A stretch of DNA of 64,000 nt from Paenibacillus xylanilyticus. GTDB lineage: Bacteria > Bacillota > Bacilli > Paenibacillales > Paenibacillaceae. Made by a program: the position numbers and the translations under genes. The stretch spans positions 248,001-312,000 of the forward strand of contig NZ_JABMCB010000201.1 of assembly GCF_013359935.1 (NCBI RefSeq), read 5' to 3'. The notes beneath the pieces were generated by a model, which did not search any database, had not been told where the DNA came from, and saw nothing but the letters and a program-made list of their open reading frames with translations. Each line of letters starts with the position of its first letter. The first letter of the stretch is position 1. Positions 9,238 to 18,060 of this stretch are shown piece by piece.

Positions 9238-9819
9238 ATGGCTCCGATTGACCGGAGGCAGCAGGTCATCCATGCAGCAGCTCAGTCGTTCGCCATGTTT
9301 GGATACAAAGCTACCACGATGGATCAGGTAGCCAAGATTGCGAATGTTGGCAAAGGAACAATTTACACCTTTTTTACGAACAAGGAGCAGCTGTTTGATC
9401 AGATTCTGGTAGAAGTGATCCAGGAGATGAAGAACATTGCTCACCGTGAAGTTCATCAGGAAAGTGCCTTTTTTGATAACCTGTTTCGTGTGCTGGATTC
9501 ATTGCTGGAATTCCGTCGTGACCATGACTTACTGATTAAGTTGTCCCAGGAGCTCAAGGATTTTGGAACAGTTCAGGCCAAGGAAGGACTGGACAAGGTG
9601 GAGAAGGTCATTTCCGATTTCTTGTCCAAGGAGCTGGAGAAAGCCAGAGACAGCGGTGAGATTCGGGATTGTGATCCGCAAGTAGTGGCCTTCATGATGA
9701 TCCGGTTGTACACCGCGCTCACCTCCGATTGGAACAAGCAGCATGAACCGCTCAGCAAAGAGGAAATCAAAAATTACTTTCGCCTTTTCTTAATGGAAGG
9801 AATTGCTGCCATCACTTAA
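9238..9819 (+). CDS. TetR/AcrR family transcriptional regulator (YhgD-like)
   Basis: A 193-residue repressor. The N-terminal helix-turn-helix covers about residues 24-50 (TTMDQVAKIANVGKGTIYTF), followed by a variable ligand-binding helical domain ending in RLFLMEGI. ATG 9238 follows AAAGGAGGGG at seven bases, while the longer in-frame extension back to 9127 would run through promoter and operator. The adjacent YhgE/Pip gene and the paired operators point to local control, like yhgD-yhgE in B. subtilis. The ligand is unknown. Confidence 0.88.
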   Translation: MAPIDRRQQVIHAAAQSFAMFGYKATTMDQVAKIANVGKGTIYTFFTNKEQLFDQILVEVIQEMKNIAHREVHQESAFFDNLFRVLDSLLEFRRDHDLLIKLSQELKDFGTVQAKEGLDKVEKVISDFLSKELEKARDSGEIRDCDPQVVAFMMIRLYTALTSDWNKQHEPLSKEEIKNYFRLFLMEGIAAIT

Positions 9820-9869
9820 TTTGAAAATTCCCTACTATAATATGGGTTATTTACTAACGAGAGGGCAGT

Positions 9870-9902
9870 GAGGCTTGTCGAGAGACAGGTTTGTTTTTTT
9901 GT
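9870..9902 (+). terminator. Intrinsic terminator after the TetR gene
   Basis: GCTTGTC-gaga-GACAGGT (with one G-U pair) is followed by TTGTTTTTTTG. It separates the tetR transcript from that of the YhgE gene. Confidence 0.7.
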
Positions 9903-9908
9903 CTTGAA

Positions 9909-9936
9909 TTGACCGTTTGAGGAAAATGGTCATTTC
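9909..9936. promoter_or_regulatory. Operator copy B upstream of the YhgE gene
   Basis: TGACC (9910-9914) and GGTCA (9928-9932) with a total span of 23 bp and the extended arm GGTCATTTC, the same geometry as copy A. The left half-site overlaps TTGACC (9909-9914), which could serve as a -35 element, so binding would occlude polymerase. Confidence 0.6.
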
Positions 9937-10022
9937 GTATTTCAGCAATTTGCTGAATTGATTCATTTTTTTACATGAAGTTATTCCTGCTCACGGAGCA
10001 GAGAGTTAGGGGAGAAAATGAC

Positions 10023-12305
10023 ATGAAATCTTTATCCGTGTTTTTCAAGGATGTGGGATCGGCCGTGAGAAACCCGAAGGTGTTGATCCCCGTCATTGCA
10101 GTTATGTTTATCCCGATCCTGTACAGCGGCATCTATCTGGCTGCCTATTGGGACCCATATGGTCATGTTGACCAGATGCCGGTGGCTGTAGTCAATCTCG
10201 ACAAGGGTGCAGAACTCGAAGGCAAATCCTTGCAAGTGGGCGACGATCTGGTAGATGAGTTGAAGAAGAATGGGGATTTTGAATGGGAGTTTGTCAATGC
10301 GTCGCAGGCCAAAGAAGGCATGCAGAACGACAAGTACTACATGCAAATCACGATTCCTGAGAATTTCTCCTCCCAGGCAACGACGCTGCTTGATGATAAA
10401 CCGCAGCCAGCTGAACTGATCTACGAACCAAATGGCAATTATAGCTTCGTAGGTGCACAGATTGGCAAGACGGCGATCAAGGATCTGAAAGCGAAAGTAT
10501 CTGCCAAGGTGACTGAGGCTTATGCGGAAACGCTGCTCGACAAGTTTACCGAAGTGTCTGACGGACTGGCGGAAGCCGGTGATGGTGCGGGTGAACTGAA
10601 TACGGGAGCAGGCAAGCTGGATGATGGTGCGGTCAAGCTGAAGGACAATTTGGCCAAACTGGCATCCGGAACGCTGGAACTTCAGGATGGTTTATCACCA
10701 TTGAGCGACGGAGTTAACGCATTGCATACCGGGGCGGCCAAGTTAGAAAGCGGAACAAGCAGTCTGGTATCCGGTCTGCAGCAGCTCCAGACGGCAGCCT
10801 CGGATCAACTTCAAAGCGGGGCAGACCAATTAAAGGATGGCAGTGACAAACTGGCAGCAGGCCTCCAGTCGTCTCTTGATGGCACTGGCAAGCTGCAGAC
10901 AGGACTGCAGTCATCCGAACAGGGCAGCGCGAAGCTGTCCGAAGGTCTGCAAAGCGCAGTGCAGGGTAGTGGCACTTTGGCGGCAGGTTTGCAGTCAGCC
11001 GTAGATGGCAGCGGCAAGGTGGCAGACGGCGCCCAAGGTGTGGCAGACGGATTGAAGCAGCTGGCTGCATCCAATCCGGAGCTGGCTGCGAGCGAGGACG
11101 TACAGAAGCTGCTCGCAGCAAGTGAGGCCGTAGCAGAAGGCAGTGCGCAGCTGCATGAGAGCGAACAGAAGCTGGCACAAGGTGCTGATCAGCTTCACCA
11201 AGGCAACCAGCAGCTCGCTGCAGGTGCGACAGAGCTGCATAGTGGCCAGCAGCAGCTTCTGGCTGGTGCAGACCAGCTCGCCGATGGGCAGCAGCAGCTG
11301 CTGGCTGGAGCCAACCAGCTCAGCGAAGGCGGAGCACAGCTCTCCGACGGACTGAAGCAGTTTAGCGGCAAGCTGGGCGAAGCGGCAAGTGGCGGTACTC
11401 AGCTGGTGAACGGAGCCAAGCAACTTGGCACAGGTACAAGTGCCCTGCAAACGGGTGTAGGCAAGCTGAGCGGTGGTGTGAGTTCCCTGACTGACGGTTC
11501 CAAACAACTTGGAGATGGAGCTGGTGAACTGGCTGATGGTTTGACCGAGCTCAAAGATGGCTCAAGTGAACTGGCGACCAAGCTGAATGATGCCGCTCAG
11601 AAAACGTCTGAAGTGAAGAAAACCGATGACGTGGTCAATATGTTTGCTGAACCGATCAACTCAGCTGAGAACGAAGCGGAAGCCGTGTCCAACTATGGTA
11701 CAGGATTAACACCGTTCTTCCTGTCCATTGGATTGTTTGTCGGATCCCTGATCTCGACCATTATTTTGAAAATGCGTGATACGTCCGTACCCGGCGCATC
11801 CGGCTGGAGCCGTTTTGTAAGCCGTACGCTCGTATTTGGTTCCATGAGCATTTTCCAATCGGTTATCGTTGCAAGCTTCATGCTCTATGGTCTTGGTTTG
11901 GAGACACACAGCGTACCGCTGTTCTATCTGTTCACGATCATTACAGGACTGACATTTATGCTGATTGTTCAGGCGCTGGTAACCTGGCTTGATCTGCCTG
12001 GACGTTACGTGGTCATTCTGCTGCTGGTATTCCAGCTTGCGGCAAGCGCAGGTACTTTCCCGGTAGAATTGATTCCATCCTGGCTTCAGGCGTTTACCCC
12101 ATGGCTGCCGATGACTCACAGCATTATGGGCTTCAAGGCAGTCGTATCCAGTGGGAATATCGATGTGATGTGGCATCAGGCAGGAATCCTGGCGATCTAC
12201 GCAGGAGTATCCGTTCTGTTGACACTGGCATTCTTCCTCTGGAACGGCCGGCGTCCGAAAAAAGAAGCCGAAAAGGCCGAATCAGGTCAAGTGGTGACAG
12301 CATAG
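10023..12305 (+). CDS. YhgE/Pip family membrane protein with xxxLxxG repeats
   Basis: A 760-residue protein of the YhgE/phage-infection-protein family. One N-terminal TM (about 19-42) is followed by a conserved extracytoplasmic segment (VAVVNLDKGAELEGKSLQVG), then a long array of xLxxGxxxL heptad-like repeats from about residue 180 to 530, and a C-terminal ABC-2-type membrane domain with about five TMs. Homologues are phage receptors, ESX-type secretion accessory proteins or putative exporters. ATG 10023 follows AGGGGAG at nine bases; the upstream ATG at 9975 has no ribosome site. The TetR repressor upstream probably controls it. Confidence 0.88.
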   Translation: MKSLSVFFKDVGSAVRNPKVLIPVIAVMFIPILYSGIYLAAYWDPYGHVDQMPVAVVNLDKGAELEGKSLQVGDDLVDELKKNGDFEWEFVNASQAKEGMQNDKYYMQITIPENFSSQATTLLDDKPQPAELIYEPNGNYSFVGAQIGKTAIKDLKAKVSAKVTEAYAETLLDKFTEVSDGLAEAGDGAGELNTGAGKLDDGAVKLKDNLAKLASGTLELQDGLSPLSDGVNALHTGAAKLESGTSSLVSGLQQLQTAASDQLQSGADQLKDGSDKLAAGLQSSLDGTGKLQTGLQSSEQGSAKLSEGLQSAVQGSGTLAAGLQSAVDGSGKVADGAQGVADGLKQLAASNPELAASEDVQKLLAASEAVAEGSAQLHESEQKLAQGADQLHQGNQQLAAGATELHSGQQQLLAGADQLADGQQQLLAGANQLSEGGAQLSDGLKQFSGKLGEAASGGTQLVNGAKQLGTGTSALQTGVGKLSGGVSSLTDGSKQLGDGAGELADGLTELKDGSSELATKLNDAAQKTSEVKKTDDVVNMFAEPINSAENEAEAVSNYGTGLTPFFLSIGLFVGSLISTIILKMRDTSVPGASGWSRFVSRTLVFGSMSIFQSVIVASFMLYGLGLETHSVPLFYLFTIITGLTFMLIVQALVTWLDLPGRYVVILLLVFQLAASAGTFPVELIPSWLQAFTPWLPMTHSIMGFKAVVSSGNIDVMWHQAGILAIYAGVSVLLTLAFFLWNGRRPKKEAEKAESGQVVTA

Positions 12306-12397
12306 TTCTGAAGTATTGCGGAGTATTAGCTCGGATCCAAAAATAAACTTTGTTGCACAGTATCAAAATTATGCAATATAGTAGTCAAAAAGTGCAA

Positions 12398-12436
12398 AGA
12401 GCTTGTGACCCCAAAAAGGGTCGCAGGCTCTTTTTG
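12398..12436 (+). terminator. Intrinsic terminator after the YhgE gene
   Basis: GAGCTTGTGACCC pairs with GGGTCGCAGGCTC, followed by TTTTTG. Confidence 0.85.
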
Positions 12437-12554
12437 TATACAAATGCATGTTCGGGCAGCACTTTGCTCGAAAATGAATGGAGATTTTGGTGATAGGAAG
12501 CAGAAACGCAGGCTGTATATGGAATGATTTTCTTTTGTCAGCAGATAAATTCAG

Positions 12555-12582
12555 TTGTACTCTAACATAAAATGTGTATAAT
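12555..12582 (+). promoter_or_regulatory. Predicted promoter P1 of gltB
   Basis: TTGTAC (12555-12560), 16-base spacer, TATAAT (12577-12582). A transcript from here would carry a leader of nearly 390 bases. Confidence 0.5.
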
Positions 12583-12668
12583 TATTCGAAAAAGAGATGA
12601 TTTTAAACGTCATTACACTAAAGCTGTACTGCAAAACATTTCTTATCAGAGGTATTAAAAAGTTTAAA

Positions 12669-12697
12669 TTGCGCTGATGTTAGGTCAGTGTTAAAAT
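12669..12697 (+). promoter_or_regulatory. Predicted promoter P2 of gltB
   Basis: TTGCGC (12669-12674), 17-base spacer, TAAAAT (12692-12697). This would give a leader of about 270 bases that is antisense to the small open frame at 12765-12986. Confidence 0.4.
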
Positions 12698-12717
12698 AAT
12701 AGAACTATATCAAAAAA

Positions 12718-12752
12718 CGTCGCTCCATTTCAGCAGTCGTGCCAGCGATTGC
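12718..12752 (-). terminator. Candidate terminator for the small minus-strand ORF
   Basis: Read on the minus strand, TCGCT...AGCGA encloses a 19-base partly paired loop and is followed by CGTTTTTTG. It lies just after the stop of the 73-codon frame. Confidence 0.4.
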
Positions 12753-12764
12753 GAGTAATTATAT

Positions 12765-12986
12765 TCAGTGCTTTCTACCCGGCTTGCCCGGAAGCACTTC
12801 AATCAATGACTTCTTCTCCTGCAGCAGAAGTACTTTTAACTTGATGACCTGATTGCGGTCACCCCGTTCATTCCAGCAGGCTCTTATCCAAAAGGCCCGC
12901 TCCTCCCGTTTCATTGTTGCTTGTTGCCTATGTTCTTGATCTTTCCGAAATACTTCATTATAGAAAGGTTGCGTTCCATGAGACAC
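12765..12986 (-). CDS. Small hypothetical protein overlapping the gltB start, opposite strand
   Basis: An unrecognised 73-residue, strongly charged frame (MSHGTQPFYNEVF...PGKPGRKH). It starts at GTG 12986, preceded at nine bases by AGGAGG, with an in-frame stop three codons upstream, so the start is constrained. Codon choice looks coding (many AAG, CTG, CAG, GAG), and a terminator-like hairpin follows the stop. Against it: the AGGAGG lies inside the gltB coding sequence (Leu-Pro-Pro codons), the first nine bases overlap the gltB start, and both gltB promoters would transcribe its antisense. It may be real, a relic, or chance. No function is proposed. Confidence 0.4.
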   Translation of the reverse strand: MSHGTQPFYNEVFRKDQEHRQQATMKREERAFWIRACWNERGDRNQVIKLKVLLLQEKKSLIEVLPGKPGRKH

Positions 12987-15900
12987 ATCGGATTACCTCC
13001 TAAACAGGGTTTGTATGACCCGCAGTTCGAAAAAGATGCATGCGGTATGGGTTTTGTTGCCAACATCAAAGGAGTACCTTCACACGATATCGTAAGTCAG
13101 GCACTGACCATGCTCAGTAATATGGAGCACCGCGGAGGACAGGGCAGTGAGCCGAATTCCGGTGACGGAGCCGGTATTTTGATTCAGATTCCACATCGTT
13201 ACTTTGCACAGGAAGCAGAGCGTCTCGGTTTTGCGCTGCCAGAGCAGGGAGCATATGGCGTAGGGATGCTGTTCCTTTCTCAGGATCCTGAGATTCGTAA
13301 CGCACACCAGGAGAGCCTGAAGAAGATCATTGAAGAAGAAGGACAGACGTTCCTCGGTTTCCGGGATGTGCCGACCTTTGATGAGATGCTCGGTCGTTCT
13401 GCACTGGCTGCGAAGCCTTATGTTCGTCAGGTGTTCATTGGCAGATCAGCAGATCTGAACGATGAGCTGGCGTTCGAGCGCAAGCTGTATGTGATTCGCA
13501 GACGGGCTGAGCTGGCTATTCGTTATTCCGCGGATGAGAAAGAAGGCAGTTCGTTCTACCTGCCGAGCTTGTCTTGTCGCAAAATTGTTTACAAAGGCAT
13601 GTTGACCACTGAACAGGTTGGACAGTTCTATCTTGATTTGCAGGAAGATCTGGTTGAGTCGGCGATTGCACTCGTACACTCCCGTTTTAGCACGAATACA
13701 TTCCCGAGCTGGGAACGTGCCCACCCGTACCGTTTCATGATCCACAACGGTGAGATCAACACGATGCGTGGTAACGTGAACTGGATGCATGCACGTCAAT
13801 CGCTGTTTGAGAGCGAAGTGTTCGGCAACGATATCTCCAAAGTGAAGCCGATTATCAATCCGGACGGTTCGGATACCGCGATGTTTGATAATACACTCGA
13901 ATTTTTGTATTTGAGTGGACGTTCATTGCCACACGTGGCCATGATGATGGTTCCTGAGCCTTGGAGCACGGACGAGGGAATGGATCCGGCCAAAAAGGCA
14001 TTCTACGAATATCACAGCACAATGATGGAGCCTTGGGATGGACCGGCAGCGATGGCCTTTACCGATGGTTTGCAGATTGGTGCAACACTGGACCGTAACG
14101 GTCTTCGTCCGGCGCGTTACTATGTAACCAAAGACGACCGCATTATTTTGTCCTCCGAGGTTGGAGTGCTTGATATTGCTCCGGAAGACATTCTTTACAA
14201 AGACCGTCTGCGTCCAGGTCGTATGCTTCTCGTGGATACACAGGAAGGCCGCATCATCTCGGATGAGGAAGTAAAAGCTCTAATTGCAGCCGAAAATCCG
14301 TATCAGGATTGGCTCGATGAGCACTTGATGGATCTGAATGAATTGCCGGAAGCACCGGAACTTCCCGATCCAAAACATGATAACGTGACCCAGCTTCAGC
14401 TGGCCTATGGATATACATTTGAAGAACTGCGCAAAGTGCTGGAGCCAATGGCCTCCACAGGTATGGAAGCTACAGGTTCCATGGGTTATGATGCACCGCT
14501 GGCAGTGCTGTCGGATCGTCCGCAGCGTTTGTATAACTACTTCAAACAAATGTTTGCACAGGTAACCAATCCGCCGATTGATGCGATCCGTGAAGAGATC
14601 GTAACGTCTACGGCAACAACGATTGGACCGGAGCGCAACCTGCTCAATCCTGAACCGGAAAGCTGTCGTCAGATACGCCTGGATACGCCGGTTTTGTCCA
14701 ACGAAGATTTCGCTAAGATTCGTCACGTGCGTCGTCCAGGATTCCGCTCGATGACCATCCCGATTTTCTTCACGGCCAAAGAAGGAGCAGAAGGACTTCG
14801 CAAAGCGATGGATTTGCTCTTCGAAGCAGCTGACCGTGTCATTGATAAAGGGCATAATATCCTGATCCTGTCTGACCGTGGCGTGGATGCTGAGAATGCA
14901 GCCATTCCGGCACTGCTCGCAGTTGCAGGTCTGCATCACCACCTGATCCGTCAGGGTACAAGAACCAAAGTCAGCATTTTGCTGGAATCGGCAGAGCCGC
15001 GTGATATTCATCACTATGCATTGCTGCTGGGCTACGGTGTAAGTGCCGTGAACCCTTATCTGGCGTTTGAAACGCTGGATGACATGATCCAGCAAGGGCT
15101 GCTGCGCGGCATCTCGCACGAGAAGGCTGTCAAAAACTACATTAAAGCCGCAACCAAAGGTGTTATTAAAATATTGTCCAAAATGGGAATCTCGACGATC
15201 CAGTCCTATCGCGGCGCACAAATTTTTGAAGCGGTTGGCCTGAAGTCTGATTTCGTTGATCGTTACTTTACATGGACACCTTCCCGTATCGGCGGTATTG
15301 GTCTGGAAGAAGTGGCTGCTGAGGTATTGACCCATCACAATCGGGCCTTTACGGACAAAGACGGCAATGACAAAGTACTGGATTCCGGCGGTGAATATCA
15401 GTGGCGTAATGATGGGGAAGAACATCTGTTCAATCCTCAAACGATTCATACGCTTCAGCATGCGGTTCGTACAGGGGATTACAACCTGTACAAAAAGTAT
15501 GCCAAACTGGTACAGGGTGAAAATGATCAATTGCTGACCATCCGCTCCATGCTGAAACTGAAACCGGTGGGACCTGCAGTTCCTCTGGAAGAAGTGGAAT
15601 CCGTGGAAAACATCATGCGCCGTTTCAAAACGGGTGCGATGTCCTTCGGTTCGATCAGTAAGGAAGCACATGAGGATTTGGCAATCGCCATGAACCGTGT
15701 TGGCGGTAAATCCAACACAGGTGAGGGCGGGGAAGATCCGGCTCGCTTCATTAAAGATAGCAACGGCGATTCACGTCGCAGTGCAATCAAACAGGTTGCA
15801 TCCGGACGTTTCGGTGTTACCTCAAACTATCTCGTGAATGCTGACGAGATCCAGATTAAAATGGCACAAGGCGCGAAACCGGGTGAAGGTGGACAGCTGC

Positions 15901-17576
15901 CAGGACGTAAAGTATATCCTTGGGTCGCTGAGGTTCGTGGATCGACACCAGGTGTTGGTCTGATCTCACCTCCACCGCATCACGATATTTACTCCATTGA
16001 GGATCTGGCTGAGTTGATCTATGATCTGAAGAACGCCAATCCGCGTGCGGACATCAACGTGAAGCTGGTTTCCGAAGTCGGCGTGGGTACCATCGCAGCG
16101 GGTGTAGCCAAAGGACGTGCCGACATTATCCTCGTAAGTGGATATGATGGTGGTACGGGTGCATCGCCACAAGGTTCGATCCGTCATGCCGGTATGCCAT
16201 GGGAACTGGGCCTTGCCGAGACACATCAAACGCTGATGCTGAACAATCTGCGTGACCGCGTTGTTTTGGAGACAGACGGTAAAATGCTGAATGGCCGCGA
16301 CCTGGCGATTGCTGCATTGCTTGGAGCGGAGGAGTATGGTTTCTCCACAGCACCACTCGTGGCACTGGGATGTATCATGATGCGGGTTTGCCAGATGGAT
16401 ACATGTCCGGTAGGTGTGGCAACGCAAAATCCGGAGCTGCGCAAAAATTATATGGGTGATCCGGCTCACGTCGTTAACTTCATGCGTTTTGTCGCTGAAG
16501 ATGTACGCGAAATTATGGCTGAACTCGGATTCCGGACCATTCAGGAAATGGTTGGTCGCACGGATTGTCTCGAGACGGTTGAAGCGGTAGATCACTGGAA
16601 GAAAAAAGGGGTGGATCTGTCTGTGCTGCTGCATGTGCCTGAGATGCCGGAAGGCTCTGCACGTTACCGCACACAGCATCAGAATCACCAATTGGAAGAG
16701 ACGCTGGATATGCAGCAGTTGCTGACGCTGGCTCAGCCTGCAATCGAATCCGGTCAGCCGGTTGAAGCGGTACTTCCAATTACCAACGTTAACCGTGCAG
16801 TCGGTACGATCCTGGGTAGTGAAATTACCCGGAAATACGGTCTTGCCGGATTGCCTGAAGATACGGTTCAATTCAAATTTGTCGGCTCTGCCGGACAAAG
16901 CTTCGGGGCCTTTGTACCTAAAGGTATGACCCTGACGGTTGAAGGGGACTCCAATGACTATGTAGGTAAAGGATTATCCGGAGGTAAACTGATTGTTATG
17001 CCTTCGCCTAAAGCAACGTTTGAAGCAGAGGATAATATCATCATTGGTAACACGGCTCTGTACGGGGCAACCAGTGGTGAAGCCTATATCCGCGGTATCG
17101 CCGGTGAGCGGTTTGCGGTGCGGAATTCCGGTGCCAAGGTGGTTGTTGAGGGTGTAGGTGACCACGGTTGTGAATATATGACCGGTGGACGTGTTGTTGT
17201 TCTGGGTGATACAGGTCGTAACTTTGCAGCCGGGATGTCCGGAGGTATTGCTTACGTCTATGATCCGGAAGGCACATTCCTGCAACGTTGTAACCTGGAA
17301 ATGGTACTTTTGGAGCGGATTGAAGATGTAGCCGAAAGTGCAGATCTGCGTGGCATGATTCAACGTCACGTGGCGTATACAGGCAGTGCTGCAGGTCAGC
17401 GCATCCTGGATCACTGGCAGGATTCCGTGAACCAGTTCGTTCGGGTTATTCCGAAAGACTTCAAACGGATGACCGAGCAGATCGAACGTGTTCAGGCGAC
17501 TGGATTGACAGGAGAAGAGGCTTTGCTGGCTGCATTTGAAGCCAATATGCGTGAGCTTGCACGTGCAGGTGGTTAA
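12978..17576 (+). CDS. gltB: Glutamate synthase, large (alpha) subunit
   Basis: A 1532-residue subunit that transfers the glutamine amide to 2-oxoglutarate, giving two glutamates. The class II glutaminase domain begins with Cys22 (KDACGMGF) after a short propeptide that is probably cleaved. A central domain follows, then the FMN synthase domain with QGAKPGEGGQLPG and the iron-sulfur cysteines C1132, C1138 and C1143 (CIMMRVCQMDTCPVG), and a C-terminal GXGXG beta-helix domain. The ATG at 12978 follows AGAAAGG at nine bases; an earlier ATG at 12921 lacks a ribosome site. No small subunit (gltD) follows: the next gene is tiny and unrelated. Confidence 0.97.
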   Translation: MRHIGLPPKQGLYDPQFEKDACGMGFVANIKGVPSHDIVSQALTMLSNMEHRGGQGSEPNSGDGAGILIQIPHRYFAQEAERLGFALPEQGAYGVGMLFLSQDPEIRNAHQESLKKIIEEEGQTFLGFRDVPTFDEMLGRSALAAKPYVRQVFIGRSADLNDELAFERKLYVIRRRAELAIRYSADEKEGSSFYLPSLSCRKIVYKGMLTTEQVGQFYLDLQEDLVESAIALVHSRFSTNTFPSWERAHPYRFMIHNGEINTMRGNVNWMHARQSLFESEVFGNDISKVKPIINPDGSDTAMFDNTLEFLYLSGRSLPHVAMMMVPEPWSTDEGMDPAKKAFYEYHSTMMEPWDGPAAMAFTDGLQIGATLDRNGLRPARYYVTKDDRIILSSEVGVLDIAPEDILYKDRLRPGRMLLVDTQEGRIISDEEVKALIAAENPYQDWLDEHLMDLNELPEAPELPDPKHDNVTQLQLAYGYTFEELRKVLEPMASTGMEATGSMGYDAPLAVLSDRPQRLYNYFKQMFAQVTNPPIDAIREEIVTSTATTIGPERNLLNPEPESCRQIRLDTPVLSNEDFAKIRHVRRPGFRSMTIPIFFTAKEGAEGLRKAMDLLFEAADRVIDKGHNILILSDRGVDAENAAIPALLAVAGLHHHLIRQGTRTKVSILLESAEPRDIHHYALLLGYGVSAVNPYLAFETLDDMIQQGLLRGISHEKAVKNYIKAATKGVIKILSKMGISTIQSYRGAQIFEAVGLKSDFVDRYFTWTPSRIGGIGLEEVAAEVLTHHNRAFTDKDGNDKVLDSGGEYQWRNDGEEHLFNPQTIHTLQHAVRTGDYNLYKKYAKLVQGENDQLLTIRSMLKLKPVGPAVPLEEVESVENIMRRFKTGAMSFGSISKEAHEDLAIAMNRVGGKSNTGEGGEDPARFIKDSNGDSRRSAIKQVASGRFGVTSNYLVNADEIQIKMAQGAKPGEGGQLPGRKVYPWVAEVRGSTPGVGLISPPPHHDIYSIEDLAELIYDLKNANPRADINVKLVSEVGVGTIAAGVAKGRADIILVSGYDGGTGASPQGSIRHAGMPWELGLAETHQTLMLNNLRDRVVLETDGKMLNGRDLAIAALLGAEEYGFSTAPLVALGCIMMRVCQMDTCPVGVATQNPELRKNYMGDPAHVVNFMRFVAEDVREIMAELGFRTIQEMVGRTDCLETVEAVDHWKKKGVDLSVLLHVPEMPEGSARYRTQHQNHQLEETLDMQQLLTLAQPAIESGQPVEAVLPITNVNRAVGTILGSEITRKYGLAGLPEDTVQFKFVGSAGQSFGAFVPKGMTLTVEGDSNDYVGKGLSGGKLIVMPSPKATFEAEDNIIIGNTALYGATSGEAYIRGIAGERFAVRNSGAKVVVEGVGDHGCEYMTGGRVVVLGDTGRNFAAGMSGGIAYVYDPEGTFLQRCNLEMVLLERIEDVAESADLRGMIQRHVAYTGSAAGQRILDHWQDSVNQFVRVIPKDFKRMTEQIERVQATGLTGEEALLAAFEANMRELARAGG

Positions 17577-17618
17577 TCTTCTCCTTTAGCAGGAGTGCAT
17601 GAACAGGTTGTATGAAGA

Positions 17619-17672
17619 ATAATAGGAGCTTTATGGCTGCCAATCAGGCGCTGTAGAGCTCCTATTTGTGTT
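17619..17672 (+). terminator. Intrinsic terminator after gltB
   Basis: AATAGGAGCT pairs with AGCTCCTATT around a 26-base structured loop, followed by TGTGTTT. Confidence 0.75.
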
Positions 17673-17800
17673 TCGACAAAATTAGAACCCGAACCAAAAA
17701 CGCTATCGCCATGAGACGACAACATTGAGGAACATTCTCAAGTATAATAAGGCTAGTTTTGGAGTGCAGGGAAAGTATATAGATAAGAGAGGTTAGCGGA

Positions 17801-17956
17801 ATGAATATGAAGAATCCAAACAGGGGCGAACGTAAGCCGACGAGTAAACAAGTTGAAGCAACCCAGATGGACATCAAGAAGGTTTTACTGCAATGCGGAA
17901 TCGACCCGGAGCGTTGGAACGATTTCATATCCTCCGTCAATAATGAGCACCAATGA
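17801..17956 (+). CDS. Small hypothetical protein (51 aa)
   Basis: A 51-codon frame from ATG 17801 to TGA 17954-17956, encoding a hydrophilic peptide (MNMKNPNRGERKPTSKQ...FISSVNNEHQ) with no signal peptide and one Cys. AGAGAGG lies nine bases before the ATG. Upstream, a TATAAT box (17743-17748) lies just after the inverted repeat TTGAG-N7-CTCAA (17725-17741), an operator-like arrangement. It is not recognised as any family. The ribosome site and promoter box support it as a real gene; function unknown. Confidence 0.55.
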   Translation: MNMKNPNRGERKPTSKQVEATQMDIKKVLLQCGIDPERWNDFISSVNNEHQ

Positions 17957-18002
17957 CAAAATTACTACATAAAGACGAAGAACTGGAGGGAGTTCAAGAC
18001 AC

Positions 18003-18047
18003 AAAAAAACCCAGGAACCGAAGAGATGACTACTCGGGACTGGGTCT
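18003..18047 (-). terminator. Intrinsic terminator of the XRE regulator gene
   Basis: On the minus strand ACCCAG...CTGGGT closes a long loop and is followed by TTTTTTTGTG. Confidence 0.7.
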
Positions 18048-18060
18048 TCCTTTATTGGCA

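Noticed and set aside
10560..11610. CRISPR-like or tandem repeat array
   Set aside because: The repeats are in-frame coding repeats of the YhgE-like protein, of irregular length and without spacers.
12768..12797. Hairpin GTGCTT...AAGCAC in the gltB leader as a riboswitch or attenuator
   Set aside because: No known riboswitch core or T tract follows; it is as well explained by the end of the small minus-strand frame.
14280..15671. 463-codon open frame on the minus strand inside gltB
   Set aside because: It lies entirely antisense to strongly conserved gltB sequence, has no ribosome site or family resemblance, and its composition (Cys, His, Arg rich) is that of a shadow frame.
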